Origin: Syntrophomonadaceae bacterium
GTDB lineage: Bacteria > Bacillota > Dethiobacteria > DTU022
Direction: 5' to 3'
Assembly: GCA_003564055.1 (NCBI GenBank)
Contig: PWSG01000031.1
Coordinates: 1 to 9,172 of the forward strand
Length of the DNA: 9,172 nt
The notes under the pieces were generated by a model that saw only the letters and a program-made list of their open reading frames with translations, had not been told where the DNA came from and ran no database searches. A program made the translations under genes and the position numbers. Positions 1 through 6,594 of the stretch are shown here, piece by piece. Position 1 is the first letter of the stretch. Every line of letters begins with the position of its first letter.

Positions 1-192
1 ATTCGCCGTTGACTGTAAATGGTAAACCATCTCCTGCCGGGAAACGGTTTTCGTCGTCTCTGCCTGCTCGGCGAGATGGATCAGCACCCCCACATTTTCA
101 GTCACGGCCAGGGAGGGAACCGCAAAACCTACCAGGGCGATTAGCGTCATACTGAGCAGGAGCGTGATGAGTATATATTTTTTCCTGGGCAT
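1..192 (-). CDS. Secreted protein of unknown function, N-terminal part only
   Basis: A leftward reading frame starts at the ATG at 192-190 and stays open to the window edge, giving 64 residues. It has a GGAGG ribosome binding site (+ strand 198-202) five bases from the start and an extended -10 promoter just upstream. The protein begins MPRKKY, then has a hydrophobic core at about residues 7-28 ending near SLAV, a standard Sec signal peptide with a likely cleavage site close to residue 29. No cysteine lipobox is seen, so a secreted protein is more likely than a lipoprotein. The visible mature part (about 35 residues, rich in E, T and Q) matches no family I recognise. It is transcribed divergently from the surface-protein genes to its right. 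The start and export signal are well supported; the function is unknown. Confidence 0.72.
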   Translation of the reverse strand, partial: MPRKKYILITLLLSMTLIALVGFAVPSLAVTENVGVLIHLAEQAETTKTVSRQEMVYHLQSTAN

Positions 193-219
193 GGCAGCCT
201 CCACATGGATGATGAATTG

Positions 220-228
220 ATTATAGCA
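220..228 (-). promoter_or_regulatory. Extended -10 promoter for the leftward secreted-protein gene
   Basis: On the minus strand this reads TGC followed by a perfect TATAAT. It lies about 28 bases upstream of the ATG at 192, leaving a leader of about 20 bases that contains the GGAGG site. No good -35 hexamer is found 16-18 bases upstream, which is common for TGn-extended -10 promoters read by the housekeeping sigma factor. A tandem ATCGTG repeat (+ strand 241-252) sits where a -35 box would be and could bind a regulator; that last point is speculation. Confidence 0.6.
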
Positions 229-683
229 TAAAAACCCTGGATCGTGATCGTGGTATTATTAAACGAACACAGCTTATCGTTTGTTTTTGTGGTTGGTGAA
301 AAACAAGCCCCCCGTTATTAGACATTCATTGTACTAAAGAAATCATAGAATTTTTATTTTTCTGCCTGTATAAAAGGATTTGCGCCTTCTGCTGTGGAAA
401 TAATTATAGACAGATTTTTGTTATCAAATTGTTATCAACAGGAGAAGCAATACTTGAATGAAGCAATAATATCACCGCTATACGCCCGTGCAACTACATA
501 TTACCAAGTGCTTTTAAACAAACTGCAATTTGCTAAGTCAATTCATGCCTGAAATGAGCCAGTGAAAATAACTTTCTGACAATGATTTTTTCGTTGCCCC
601 AGCCGAAAATGTTTTTCGCTTGGTATTATCCACTTGGAGAGGGTCATTTTTCTGCAACTTTTAAAATATAAAGGAGGGTGATC
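229..683. other. Long gene-poor region between divergent genes
   Basis: About 450 bases separate the leftward promoter from the FIVAR-protein gene. It is AT-rich and has no convincing long gene. It contains a perfect tandem direct repeat (418-438), a weak 32-codon TTG reading frame with an AGGAG site (454-552), and a small palindrome of CGAAAA/TTTTCG type (604-618). I could not find a convincing -35/-10 pair for the gene at 684. Its promoter is probably somewhere in here, so the leader may be long. Confidence 0.5.
418..438. repeat. Tandem direct repeat, 10-bp unit with 11-bp period
   Basis: TTGTTATCAA occurs at 418-427 and again at 429-438, separated by a single A. The spacing is about one turn of the helix, so both copies face the same side of the DNA, as expected for a direct-repeat operator bound by a dimeric regulator. 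The repeat is seen directly; the operator role is inference. Which neighbour it would control is not clear, but it lies in the upstream region of the gene at 684. Confidence 0.4.
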
Positions 684-1679
684 ATGAGTAGGTATTTAAG
701 CAAAACGAAAGGCTTGGTAGTTCTCGTAATTGTCTTGTTTAGCTTACTTGCAATTGTGGGGCCGGCAGAGGGCAGTGATACAGAACTTCCGGAAGAGCTC
801 AATAATTATTTTATCGTCGGGACCATTGGCATCAGCATCGATTATTTATTTGAGAACCCCGAAGATGCCAGGTCAAGGATCAATGAAGCGCTGGAAGATA
901 TTGAGAGCTTTGACGAGATTTTCGTTAACTTTACCGAAGCCGACCAGTTTTTCCGTCTTTCTGACCGTCGGGATGCTACGGCAGATGATGTGGCCTGGAT
1001 CTTAGCCAACCTGGAAGGACTTTGGGACAGTGAAGGCGAGTGGCTGCCCTGGCCGCCGTTTGACAAGGAAATGCTGCTCGACCTGATTACCGACGCTCAA
1101 AATCTGAAAGACGGCACCGGTGTAGGAGATGAGCCGGGTGAAGCTTCTCAAGAAGCGCACGATGCTTTTCAGGAATCAATAGATGCGGCACAAGCAGTAT
1201 ATGATGATCCGGATGCCACTCAAGAAGATATCATCGCTGCGCTAGATGCACTACAAGCAGCGAAAGAGACCTTTGAAGCTGCCTTACAAGAAATACCCTA
1301 CCCGCAGGTGGAAAATGCCGAGTTAAAAGGTTTTGGTGATACCGCAGCTGTTCCAGGCGTTTTATTCAATAATGAATGGACCTTTCAGCTAGATAGTGAA
1401 GGTCGGTACGATAGCATCATCGGCTATCTCCACCCCAACGGAGAAAGTGGTGAATTGCGTGCAGATATAACCGTGACTTTTTTGGGAGATGAGAAAATCC
1501 TGGAGAATAGACCCACCGGGCCTTTTGAGGTCAATGTAGCTAATCATTTAGGGATAGAATCTGTCAAAGGTGAAACATTAATCATCGGAGCACAAGGCAC
1601 CGTGAGCATTGTCCTGTTTGAAGCGGGCAACCGGGATAAGGAGTATGGTCAAACCACATATACGATCATCTTCGAATAA
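684..1679 (+). CDS. Secreted protein with a FIVAR-type helical module
   Basis: The chosen start is the ATG at 684 (331 residues). An AGGAGG site at 672-677 stands six bases upstream, and a GTG at 678 overlaps that site and is unlikely to be used. Residues 1-31 form a Sec signal peptide (positive start, LVVLVIVLFSLLAIVG core, AEG before the likely cut). Residues 35-125 are acidic and unassigned. Residues 130-201 resemble the FIVAR module (Pfam 'Found In Various Architectures'): two or three helices with the pattern LxxLIxxA, then FxxxIxxAxxVxxDxxATxxDIxxALxxLxxAxxxF. Residues 205-331 look beta-rich and may be a small adhesin-like domain. There is no LPXTG sorting signal, C-terminal membrane helix or SLH motif, so surface retention would depend on other partners. 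FIVAR modules are usual in large extracellular glycosidases and adhesins of Gram-positives; the specific role is unknown. Confidence 0.85.
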   Translation: MSRYLSKTKGLVVLVIVLFSLLAIVGPAEGSDTELPEELNNYFIVGTIGISIDYLFENPEDARSRINEALEDIESFDEIFVNFTEADQFFRLSDRRDATADDVAWILANLEGLWDSEGEWLPWPPFDKEMLLDLITDAQNLKDGTGVGDEPGEASQEAHDAFQESIDAAQAVYDDPDATQEDIIAALDALQAAKETFEAALQEIPYPQVENAELKGFGDTAAVPGVLFNNEWTFQLDSEGRYDSIIGYLHPNGESGELRADITVTFLGDEKILENRPTGPFEVNVANHLGIESVKGETLIIGAQGTVSIVLFEAGNRDKEYGQTTYTIIFE

Positions 1680-1729
1680 GCAGGCTGCTTGATGGGCGAT
1701 TGGCTTCCTGCAAAAAGGGTAAATCAATG

Positions 1730-1802
1730 ATGAGAAGCCTTCTCCCCTTGGACGAGTCGCTTGTTAAAACTACGCTCGTGCAAGGGGAGCTCTTCTTCTC
1801 AT
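1730..1802 (+). terminator. Long imperfect inverted repeat, possible terminator
   Basis: The inner arms are 1742-1756 and 1775-1789, fifteen base pairs with one mismatch (CTCCCCTTG pairs with CAAGGGGAG, and GACGAG with CTCGTG). They enclose an 18-base loop. After a small internal loop the stem resumes, with ATGAGAAG (1730-1737) pairing with CTTCTCAT (1795-1802). The right side, CTCTTCTTCTC, is T-rich but is not a clean T run. It begins about 50 bases after the FIVAR gene stop, so transcription termination of that gene is the simplest reading. Its length and large loop would also fit a regulatory leader of the SLH gene or a remnant of a small mobile repeat. Confidence 0.45.
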
Positions 1803-1817
1803 GTAACAGGGATTTCT

Positions 1818-1895
1818 ATGGGTTCCGCGGAAATAGCTGATCAGAGGAAAGAGCAAATTGTTTTTCAACAAGTCCAGCGAGCTCATCTTTACTAG
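1818..1895 (+). CDS. Possible 25-codon leader peptide before the SLH gene
   Basis: An ATG at 1818, seven bases after an AGGG at 1807-1810, opens a frame of 25 codons (MGSAEIADQRKEQ...) that stops at TAG 1893-1895. That stop overlaps the G-rich ribosome binding site of the SLH gene (AGGGGG, 1894-1899), an arrangement compatible with translational coupling. The peptide is polar and probably helical; it has no signal peptide and matches nothing I recognise. Short frames like this occur by chance, so support is weak and the call rests mainly on placement. Confidence 0.2.
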   Translation: MGSAEIADQRKEQIVFQQVQRAHLY

Positions 1896-1909
1896 GGGGC
1901 GTATTTCTT

Positions 1910-3583
1910 TTGAATAAGCAAGGGATCATATCACTTCTTTTTTTTATCTCCATGTTTTTTTTGCCAGTTGCTGCTCTTGAAGCATTGACCAACCAACCAG
2001 ACGATCTGGCGGGCCACTGGGCTGAGCAGCACATTGTACAGTGGGTTAACGAGGGGTTGGCTCATGGTTATGCTGACAGCACCTTTCGTCCTGACCATCC
2101 TGTGAGCAGGGCGGAATTCATCGCATTCGCAAACCGAAGCTTTGGGATTCCGCCTGCTTCCCTGAATGCAATGTTCAGTGATGTTCCAGAAACAGCCTGG
2201 TTTTTCCGTGAGATCTCTTCCGCCGTAAACGCCGGCATTATCAGCGGTTACCCTGACGGCACCTTTCGGCCGGAGCGTTCCATCACCCGGCAGGAAGCAG
2301 CGCAGGTTCTTGCAAAGCGTTTACAACTTCCATTGATCAAAGAGACAAATGCTTTTATTGACGCCCAGAACATCGCGGCTTGGGCCCACAACAGTGTCAA
2401 TGCTATAACCAACGCCGGGATAATGGTTGGATACCCCAACGGCACCTTTGCTCCCCAGCAGCCTATTTCCCGGGCAGAAACCGTCGTGATTCTAAGCCGT
2501 GCCCTGGCTTATGCCAGAGATTCTGTACCTGTACAAAGCATCTTTACCAAGCCTGGTAGTTACGGGCCCGAAAGCGGAATGCAAATCATCGAAGAGGATG
2601 TTTTCATTAAATCTGGGGGTTTTTCTCTTCAAAATACGCTCATCAGGGGGAATCTAAATATCTGCCAGGATATCATGGCCGGGGACGTGACCCTGGTTCA
2701 TGTTTCCGTTGAAGGCGATACTTACGTTCGCGGCGGACGCAACATTTTCTTCATGGGCGGAAGTTACGGGGATATCTTTATTGAGCAAGCCGGGGCGAAG
2801 GTGCGCATTGTAACAGCCAACGTGGAAGGAATAGATGTGACTATCACAGAAGAATTTGAAGGAAGTGAAATAATACTGGAAGGGCTTTATCATCTCGTCA
2901 CAATAAAAGGCGCGAATGTAGCCCTGTATATACCAAATGAGGATTGTCACGTTCATAATCTCATTTTAGAAGAATCGGCTTTCTCAGCTTATATAGCCGG
3001 GAAAGGTTCTATCTACAAGGTTATGATTAAATCTGAAGATGCCGTCTTGGAGATCATTCCCGAGAAAACAAACCTGGAGGATGAAAGTGATGAAAACATC
3101 GAAGGTGAACTGCGAAGCAACGAATTGCCCCCTGAGTCGTTGCCAACCCGGCCCGCAACACCACCTCTCCAGGTAACGGACTTTCATATTGATAATATAG
3201 ATATATCGGGCTCTGCCCACACCTGGCATCTGGGCGAAAGTCTGCAGTCCCCCGGGGAAGATATTGGAGGTCTGACAATCACCTTTAACCAAGATATTCA
3301 CAAAGATGGTTATGAAAGTTTTGAAATTCGTGCCTACGATAGAGCAGGGAAAAAGCTAAACCTGGTATCCGAGGATTTCGTGCGCAGCTTCTTGTTTGGC
3401 AGTTTCAGCGGAGGAAACACCAACCAGTTACAAGGAAGGTTAAACCATAACTACAGCACGTTTTATGCTCTCATGGATAGCACCGTGAAAGGTGAAGTCC
3501 ACAGACTAGAATTTGATATATATAATTTGAAGCGAGACCGCAGCCTTACAGTCGCTTTAGTTATCAATGCACCTGCGAGCTAA
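1910..3583 (+). CDS. S-layer-homology (SLH) surface protein with beta-helix-like middle
   Basis: The start is a TTG at 1910 with AGGGGG ten bases upstream; no ATG begins the signal peptide. The product has 557 residues: a Sec signal peptide (about 1-25) and three SLH motifs at about 32-78, 89-140 and 149-202. Each carries the aromatic pattern and GYxDGTFRP-x-x-x-ISRxE signature, ending in TFRPDHPVSRAEF, TFRPERSITRQEA and TFAPQQPISRAET. SLH triplets bind pyruvylated secondary cell-wall polymer. Residues 212-385 (from YGPESG, then short hydrophobic strands with GNLNI, GDVTL, GDTYVRGG and EIILEG) resemble the strand-turn repeats found after SLH triplets in clostridial S-layer proteins and are likely a right-handed beta-helix. 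An acidic/proline linker spans 386-420. An unassigned C-terminal domain (421-557) contains ITFNQDI, a fragment resembling Ig-like surface domains. Its position next to EPS genes suggests envelope organisation or polymer attachment. The SLH call is firm; the ligand is unknown. Confidence 0.93.
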   Translation: MNKQGIISLLFFISMFFLPVAALEALTNQPDDLAGHWAEQHIVQWVNEGLAHGYADSTFRPDHPVSRAEFIAFANRSFGIPPASLNAMFSDVPETAWFFREISSAVNAGIISGYPDGTFRPERSITRQEAAQVLAKRLQLPLIKETNAFIDAQNIAAWAHNSVNAITNAGIMVGYPNGTFAPQQPISRAETVVILSRALAYARDSVPVQSIFTKPGSYGPESGMQIIEEDVFIKSGGFSLQNTLIRGNLNICQDIMAGDVTLVHVSVEGDTYVRGGRNIFFMGGSYGDIFIEQAGAKVRIVTANVEGIDVTITEEFEGSEIILEGLYHLVTIKGANVALYIPNEDCHVHNLILEESAFSAYIAGKGSIYKVMIKSEDAVLEIIPEKTNLEDESDENIEGELRSNELPPESLPTRPATPPLQVTDFHIDNIDISGSAHTWHLGESLQSPGEDIGGLTITFNQDIHKDGYESFEIRAYDRAGKKLNLVSEDFVRSFLFGSFSGGNTNQLQGRLNHNYSTFYALMDSTVKGEVHRLEFDIYNLKRDRSLTVALVINAPAS

Positions 3584-3603
3584 TACTTTAAACAAAGCAT
3601 TTA

Positions 3604-3674
3604 CCAGGAATCCCGAAAATCCTGACTGGTGGCGATGCCATAGCCGCCGAGGGAATGAAACTTTGAACTCCTGG
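3604..3674 (+). ncRNA. Possible structured RNA between the SLH and EPS genes
   Basis: Three nested helices can be drawn. The outer stem is CCAGGA (3604-3609) with TCCTGG (3669-3674). Inside it, TCCC (3611-3614) pairs with GGGA (3651-3654), and the innermost stem is GGTGGC (3628-3633) with GCCGCC (3643-3648, one G-U pair) closing a nine-base loop. No T run follows, so it is not an ordinary terminator. It lies about 20 bases after the SLH stop and about 180 bases before the phosphoglycosyl transferase start. It could be a 3' stabilising fold of the SLH message or a leader element for the EPS genes. I compared it by eye with c-di-GMP, cobalamin, fluoride and c-di-AMP riboswitches and the Bacillus EAR element, and found no convincing match. 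Confidence 0.3.
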
Positions 3675-3772
3675 AAAACAATATGAGAAGGAATAACAGG
3701 ATATATAAAGAATACTAAACCAAAATTCTTATTAATGCTCCAATACTTTGGACAACTGCCGAAAAGGGCGTC

Positions 3773-3803
3773 TTGAGAAGGGTTAGTAGTAGCGATATAT
3801 ATT
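3773..3803 (+). promoter_or_regulatory. Probable promoter for the EPS genes
   Basis: TTGAGA (3773-3778) matches the -35 consensus at five of six positions. It is followed after 17 bases by TATATA (3796-3801), or after 19 bases by TATATT (3798-3803), as the -10 box. Transcription would begin near 3808-3810, on top of the ATG at 3807, so this promoter could not serve that start. It favours the TTG at 3852, which has a GAGGGG site nine bases upstream. AT-rich DNA yields chance matches, so this is a moderate call. Confidence 0.45.
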
Positions 3804-3851
3804 GTAATGACATATCAACAGGTTATTTATTTTTTTGAGGGGTACATAATA

Positions 3852-5396
3852 TTGTCAGACAAACGTCTCACAGAGAATGAAACCAGAGCATGTACTGCTC
3901 CTTTTTTTTCATCATTGGCGGGTAAGTCCGATGTAAAACAGGCTTTGAACGGCATGCTTTCAATATTTGCCCTGGTTTTCTTCGATCTCCTTGCTGTCGG
4001 TATCAGCTTTCTGCTCGCTTATGCTGTGCGAAACCATCTCCTGGTAGTATTTTTCCCTAAACTTTTCCCTGAAGCCATTTTGCCAGACACGTATCGATAT
4101 CTCTGGTGGGTACCTTTTATAATTCTCTTTTTTTTAGCTTTCACAAACCTTTACCACAAAAGATTGCCGTATTGGGATGAAACAGAAAAGATCATCAAGG
4201 CTTCCACACTTTCGCTGCTGTTTGTTATAGCATTTCTCTATCTGGCGAAGATTGGCAGTGAAGTGTCTCGGACATATGTCTTGCTTATCTGGTTTTTTTC
4301 TATCTTTGCTCTTCCCCTGTTTCGTTATTACGGGAAACTCTTCTTACGGAAAATAAACATCTGGAACCGTCCGGCCCTTCTGGTTGGCTATGGCGAACCT
4401 GCCCGACTTGTTATTAGCGCTCTTTCCCGTGAAAAGACGATTGGTTATGAAGTGCTGGGCATAATTGATTATGGTTACAAAAAGAGCGACAGGGAATACC
4501 GTCGATCTCAGGTAAATTGCATAGAAAACATTCCCGTTTTGGGGTGTGCCGCTGAAGCAGAACAGATCATTGCTTCCAGCCCTGTGCAAGATATTGTCGT
4601 GGCCACTTCAGGTCTAAAGCCAGAAACGCTGGTAAATTTGACCAACAGGCTGCAGCCCCTTGTTAGAAATGTATTTCTAGTTCCCGAACTACTTGGCCTG
4701 TCCCTGCAAGGTATAGAGATTAAATATTTTTTTGAGGAACAGGTTTTACTGCTGCATATTAAAAACCGTTTCAAGTCCACTTCGAACCGAGTTTTAAAAC
4801 GCATTTTTGATCTGATGGCAGGAAGCTTAGTGTTTCTATTTTTTGTCCCCGTTATCATGGTAGTGGCCTTATCAATCAAGCTAGATTCATTGGGCCAAGT
4901 ATTTTTTGTGCAAAGACGATTAGGTCGAAATGGAATGCTATTTAACATGATTAAATTCCGCACCATGTTTCAACACTCCGACGTTTTGCTGCATGAACAT
5001 TTACAGCAAAATACAGTAGCCCGGGCAGAGTGGCAGCAGTTCAACAAATTGATCACCTATGACCCTCGCCTTACGCCTGTAGGGCGTGTTCTGCGTACAT
5101 TTAGCATAGATGAGCTCCCCCAAATAATCAATGTGATCAAGGGGGAGATGAGTTTGGTCGGTCCCAGGCCTTACTTGCCCAGTGAGCTGGAGCAAATGGG
5201 CAGCTGGGCCCACGATATTTTATTAGCAAAACCAGGGCTCACCGGACTCTGGCAAGTCAGTGGTCGCAATAAAATCAGCTTCGCAGGTCGGTTAAAATTG
5301 GATTCCTGGTATGTGAAAAATTTGTCTCTATGGCTTGATCTAGTGCTGCTGCTAAAAACAATCAGGGTGGTCTTCAACCGCGAAGGGGCTTATTAA
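3852..5396 (+). CDS. Polyprenyl phosphate sugar-1-phosphate transferase (WbaP/EpsE-like)
   Basis: This enzyme would start EPS repeat-unit synthesis by moving a sugar-1-phosphate from a UDP-sugar to undecaprenyl phosphate at the inner membrane face. The preferred start is TTG 3852 with GAGGGG at 3837-3842 (514 residues); ATG 3807 would add 15 residues but lacks a good binding site. The N-terminal half has about four membrane helices (35-60, 84-104, 117-133, 141-158). A nucleotide-binding-like CoA_binding_3 domain follows (about 172-285, beginning ALLVGYGEPAR). The C-terminal catalytic domain (313-514, Bac_transf family) shows KRIFDLMAG, VQRRLGRNG, KFRTM, the catalytic Asp-Glu pair in SIDELPQ (D420/E421), SLVGPRP, KPGLTGLWQVSGR and the terminal NREGAY. 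All key motifs are present, so it looks intact. The full topology matches the long monotopic phosphoglycosyl transferases. The sugar (galactose, glucose or other) cannot be read from sequence. The glycosyltransferase gene follows after 31 bases. Confidence 0.95.
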   Translation: MSDKRLTENETRACTAPFFSSLAGKSDVKQALNGMLSIFALVFFDLLAVGISFLLAYAVRNHLLVVFFPKLFPEAILPDTYRYLWWVPFIILFFLAFTNLYHKRLPYWDETEKIIKASTLSLLFVIAFLYLAKIGSEVSRTYVLLIWFFSIFALPLFRYYGKLFLRKINIWNRPALLVGYGEPARLVISALSREKTIGYEVLGIIDYGYKKSDREYRRSQVNCIENIPVLGCAAEAEQIIASSPVQDIVVATSGLKPETLVNLTNRLQPLVRNVFLVPELLGLSLQGIEIKYFFEEQVLLLHIKNRFKSTSNRVLKRIFDLMAGSLVFLFFVPVIMVVALSIKLDSLGQVFFVQRRLGRNGMLFNMIKFRTMFQHSDVLLHEHLQQNTVARAEWQQFNKLITYDPRLTPVGRVLRTFSIDELPQIINVIKGEMSLVGPRPYLPSELEQMGSWAHDILLAKPGLTGLWQVSGRNKISFAGRLKLDSWYVKNLSLWLDLVLLLKTIRVVFNREGAY

Positions 5397-5427
5397 TTAC
5401 GCAGTACTATCTTCCTGGAGGTGGGTT

Positions 5428-6543
5428 ATGGAACAAAAAATCAAGGTTCTACATTTGGTTGAGAGCTTTGCCGGGGGTGTTTTTTTCGTTATACAACAAA
5501 TTTGCAATAACATAGACTTGAACAAGTTTGAAGTCAGCATTGCATATTCTTATCGACCTGAAACACCGGACAACTTGGAGGATTACTTTGATCCGCGCAT
5601 ACATTTGATTCCCCTGGAGATGGTCCGTCACATTTCGCTTTACAGGGACCTGAAGAGCGGGATAGAAATCTATAAACTGCTCAAGCAGATAAAGCCGGAT
5701 GTTCTTCATTTGGCATCCTCGAAAGCCGGCGTTTTGGGAAGGGTATTCGCGTTACCCACGAAAATAAATCGCATTTTCTATTCTCCCCACGGTTACTCTT
5801 TTTTAATGGAAAATACCCTGCCCGCAAAAAGAAAAATATATTATGGAACTGAAAAACTGGCTTCCCTGTTACCTGGAAAGATTATTGCTTGCTCCGAAAC
5901 AGAGGCTCAATATACAAGAAAACTGGCCGGAACCCAGAAAACCGTGCTGATCAATAACGGGATAGACCTGGACGAGATCGACCGGATTAATCGTGCAAAT
6001 TCCTCCAGCACGGAAAGTGATACAGTCCAGAAAATTCATATCATTACTGTGGGGAGAGTTGAGCCACAAAAAGGGCCGGAGACATTTATTCATGTTGCCC
6101 AGAACCTGAAAAAAAAGCATGGCGATAATATTCACTTTACCTGGGTGGGGGATGGTGTTTTACGAAGCAAACTGCAGAATCACTGCCCGGATGTTGAAAT
6201 AACCGGCTGGCTGGAAAGAACTGAAGTTATAAGGAAAGTCTCAGCAGCAGATATATATATACAAACATCGAAATGGGAAGGATTACCCTTAACTATACTT
6301 GAAGCAATGGCTTTAAGCAAACCGGTTGTTGCTACGAATATTATTGGCAACAAAGATGCTGTCTCGCATGGTTTTACAGGGTATCTCTGTAATCATGAAA
6401 GTGCTTTCATCACAGAGTTAGATAAGTTAATTTTGTCTGCAGAGCTGAGGAAAAAACTGGGCAGGGCAGGAAGAAAAAGAGCAGAAGAAAACTTTTCCCT
6501 TCAAGAAATGATCAAGAAAATTACGGATTGTTACACGACGTGA
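5428..6543 (+). CDS. Glycosyltransferase family 4 (GT-B fold), EPS assembly
   Basis: The start is ATG 5428, with GGAGG at 5417-5421 six bases upstream; the product has 371 residues. It is a cytoplasmic retaining GT4-type enzyme that would add a sugar from a nucleotide-sugar donor to the lipid-linked acceptor made by the upstream transferase. The N-terminal acceptor domain begins KVLHLVESFAGGV (glycine-rich loop at 16-17) and includes HLASSKAGVLGR (94-105) and YSPHGYSF (118-125). The C-terminal donor domain begins at about 204 with ITVGRVEPQKG (R210, K215, phosphate-binding). It then shows FTWVGDG (237-243) and the EX7E signature EGLPLTILE (E284 and E292), followed by AMALSKPVVAT. Length and motifs are complete. 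The 31-base gap to the preceding gene without a terminator suggests one transcript. Sugar specificity is unknown; EpsD/EpsF/CapM-like enzymes are the closest named group I can suggest. Confidence 0.94.
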   Translation: MEQKIKVLHLVESFAGGVFFVIQQICNNIDLNKFEVSIAYSYRPETPDNLEDYFDPRIHLIPLEMVRHISLYRDLKSGIEIYKLLKQIKPDVLHLASSKAGVLGRVFALPTKINRIFYSPHGYSFLMENTLPAKRKIYYGTEKLASLLPGKIIACSETEAQYTRKLAGTQKTVLINNGIDLDEIDRINRANSSSTESDTVQKIHIITVGRVEPQKGPETFIHVAQNLKKKHGDNIHFTWVGDGVLRSKLQNHCPDVEITGWLERTEVIRKVSAADIYIQTSKWEGLPLTILEAMALSKPVVATNIIGNKDAVSHGFTGYLCNHESAFITELDKLILSAELRKKLGRAGRKRAEENFSLQEMIKKITDCYTT

Positions 6544-6594
6544 TTTTTGGCTCAACCTAAAACCCTATACCATTTGAGAAAAAGAGTGTCCAAT

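Noticed and set aside
426..634. DnaA-box-like words (TTATCAACA at 432-440 and TTATCCACT at 626-634)
   Set aside because: Each has one mismatch to the TTATCCACA consensus. Only two occur, far apart, with no AT-rich unwinding region or replication genes nearby, so there is no case for an origin.
678..683. GTG at 678 as the start of the FIVAR protein
   Set aside because: It overlaps the AGGAGG ribosome binding site that serves the ATG at 684, so it cannot be properly spaced.
3604..3674. A c-di-GMP or cobalamin riboswitch before the EPS genes
   Set aside because: The GCAAAGCC-type core of c-di-GMP-I aptamers is absent. The stretch with GAAAATCC resembles part of a cobalamin element, but the B12 box and spacing do not fit. 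It was kept only as an unassigned fold.
4508..4966. A leftward open frame of 152 codons opposite the phosphoglycosyl transferase
   Set aside because: The rightward frame carries full domain motifs across this stretch. The opposite frame shows no family features and no start signals.
6544..6594. A bidirectional terminator in the convergent gap
   Set aside because: The only pairing found is five bases (CTCAA/TTGAG) with an 18-base loop and no proper T run on either strand.
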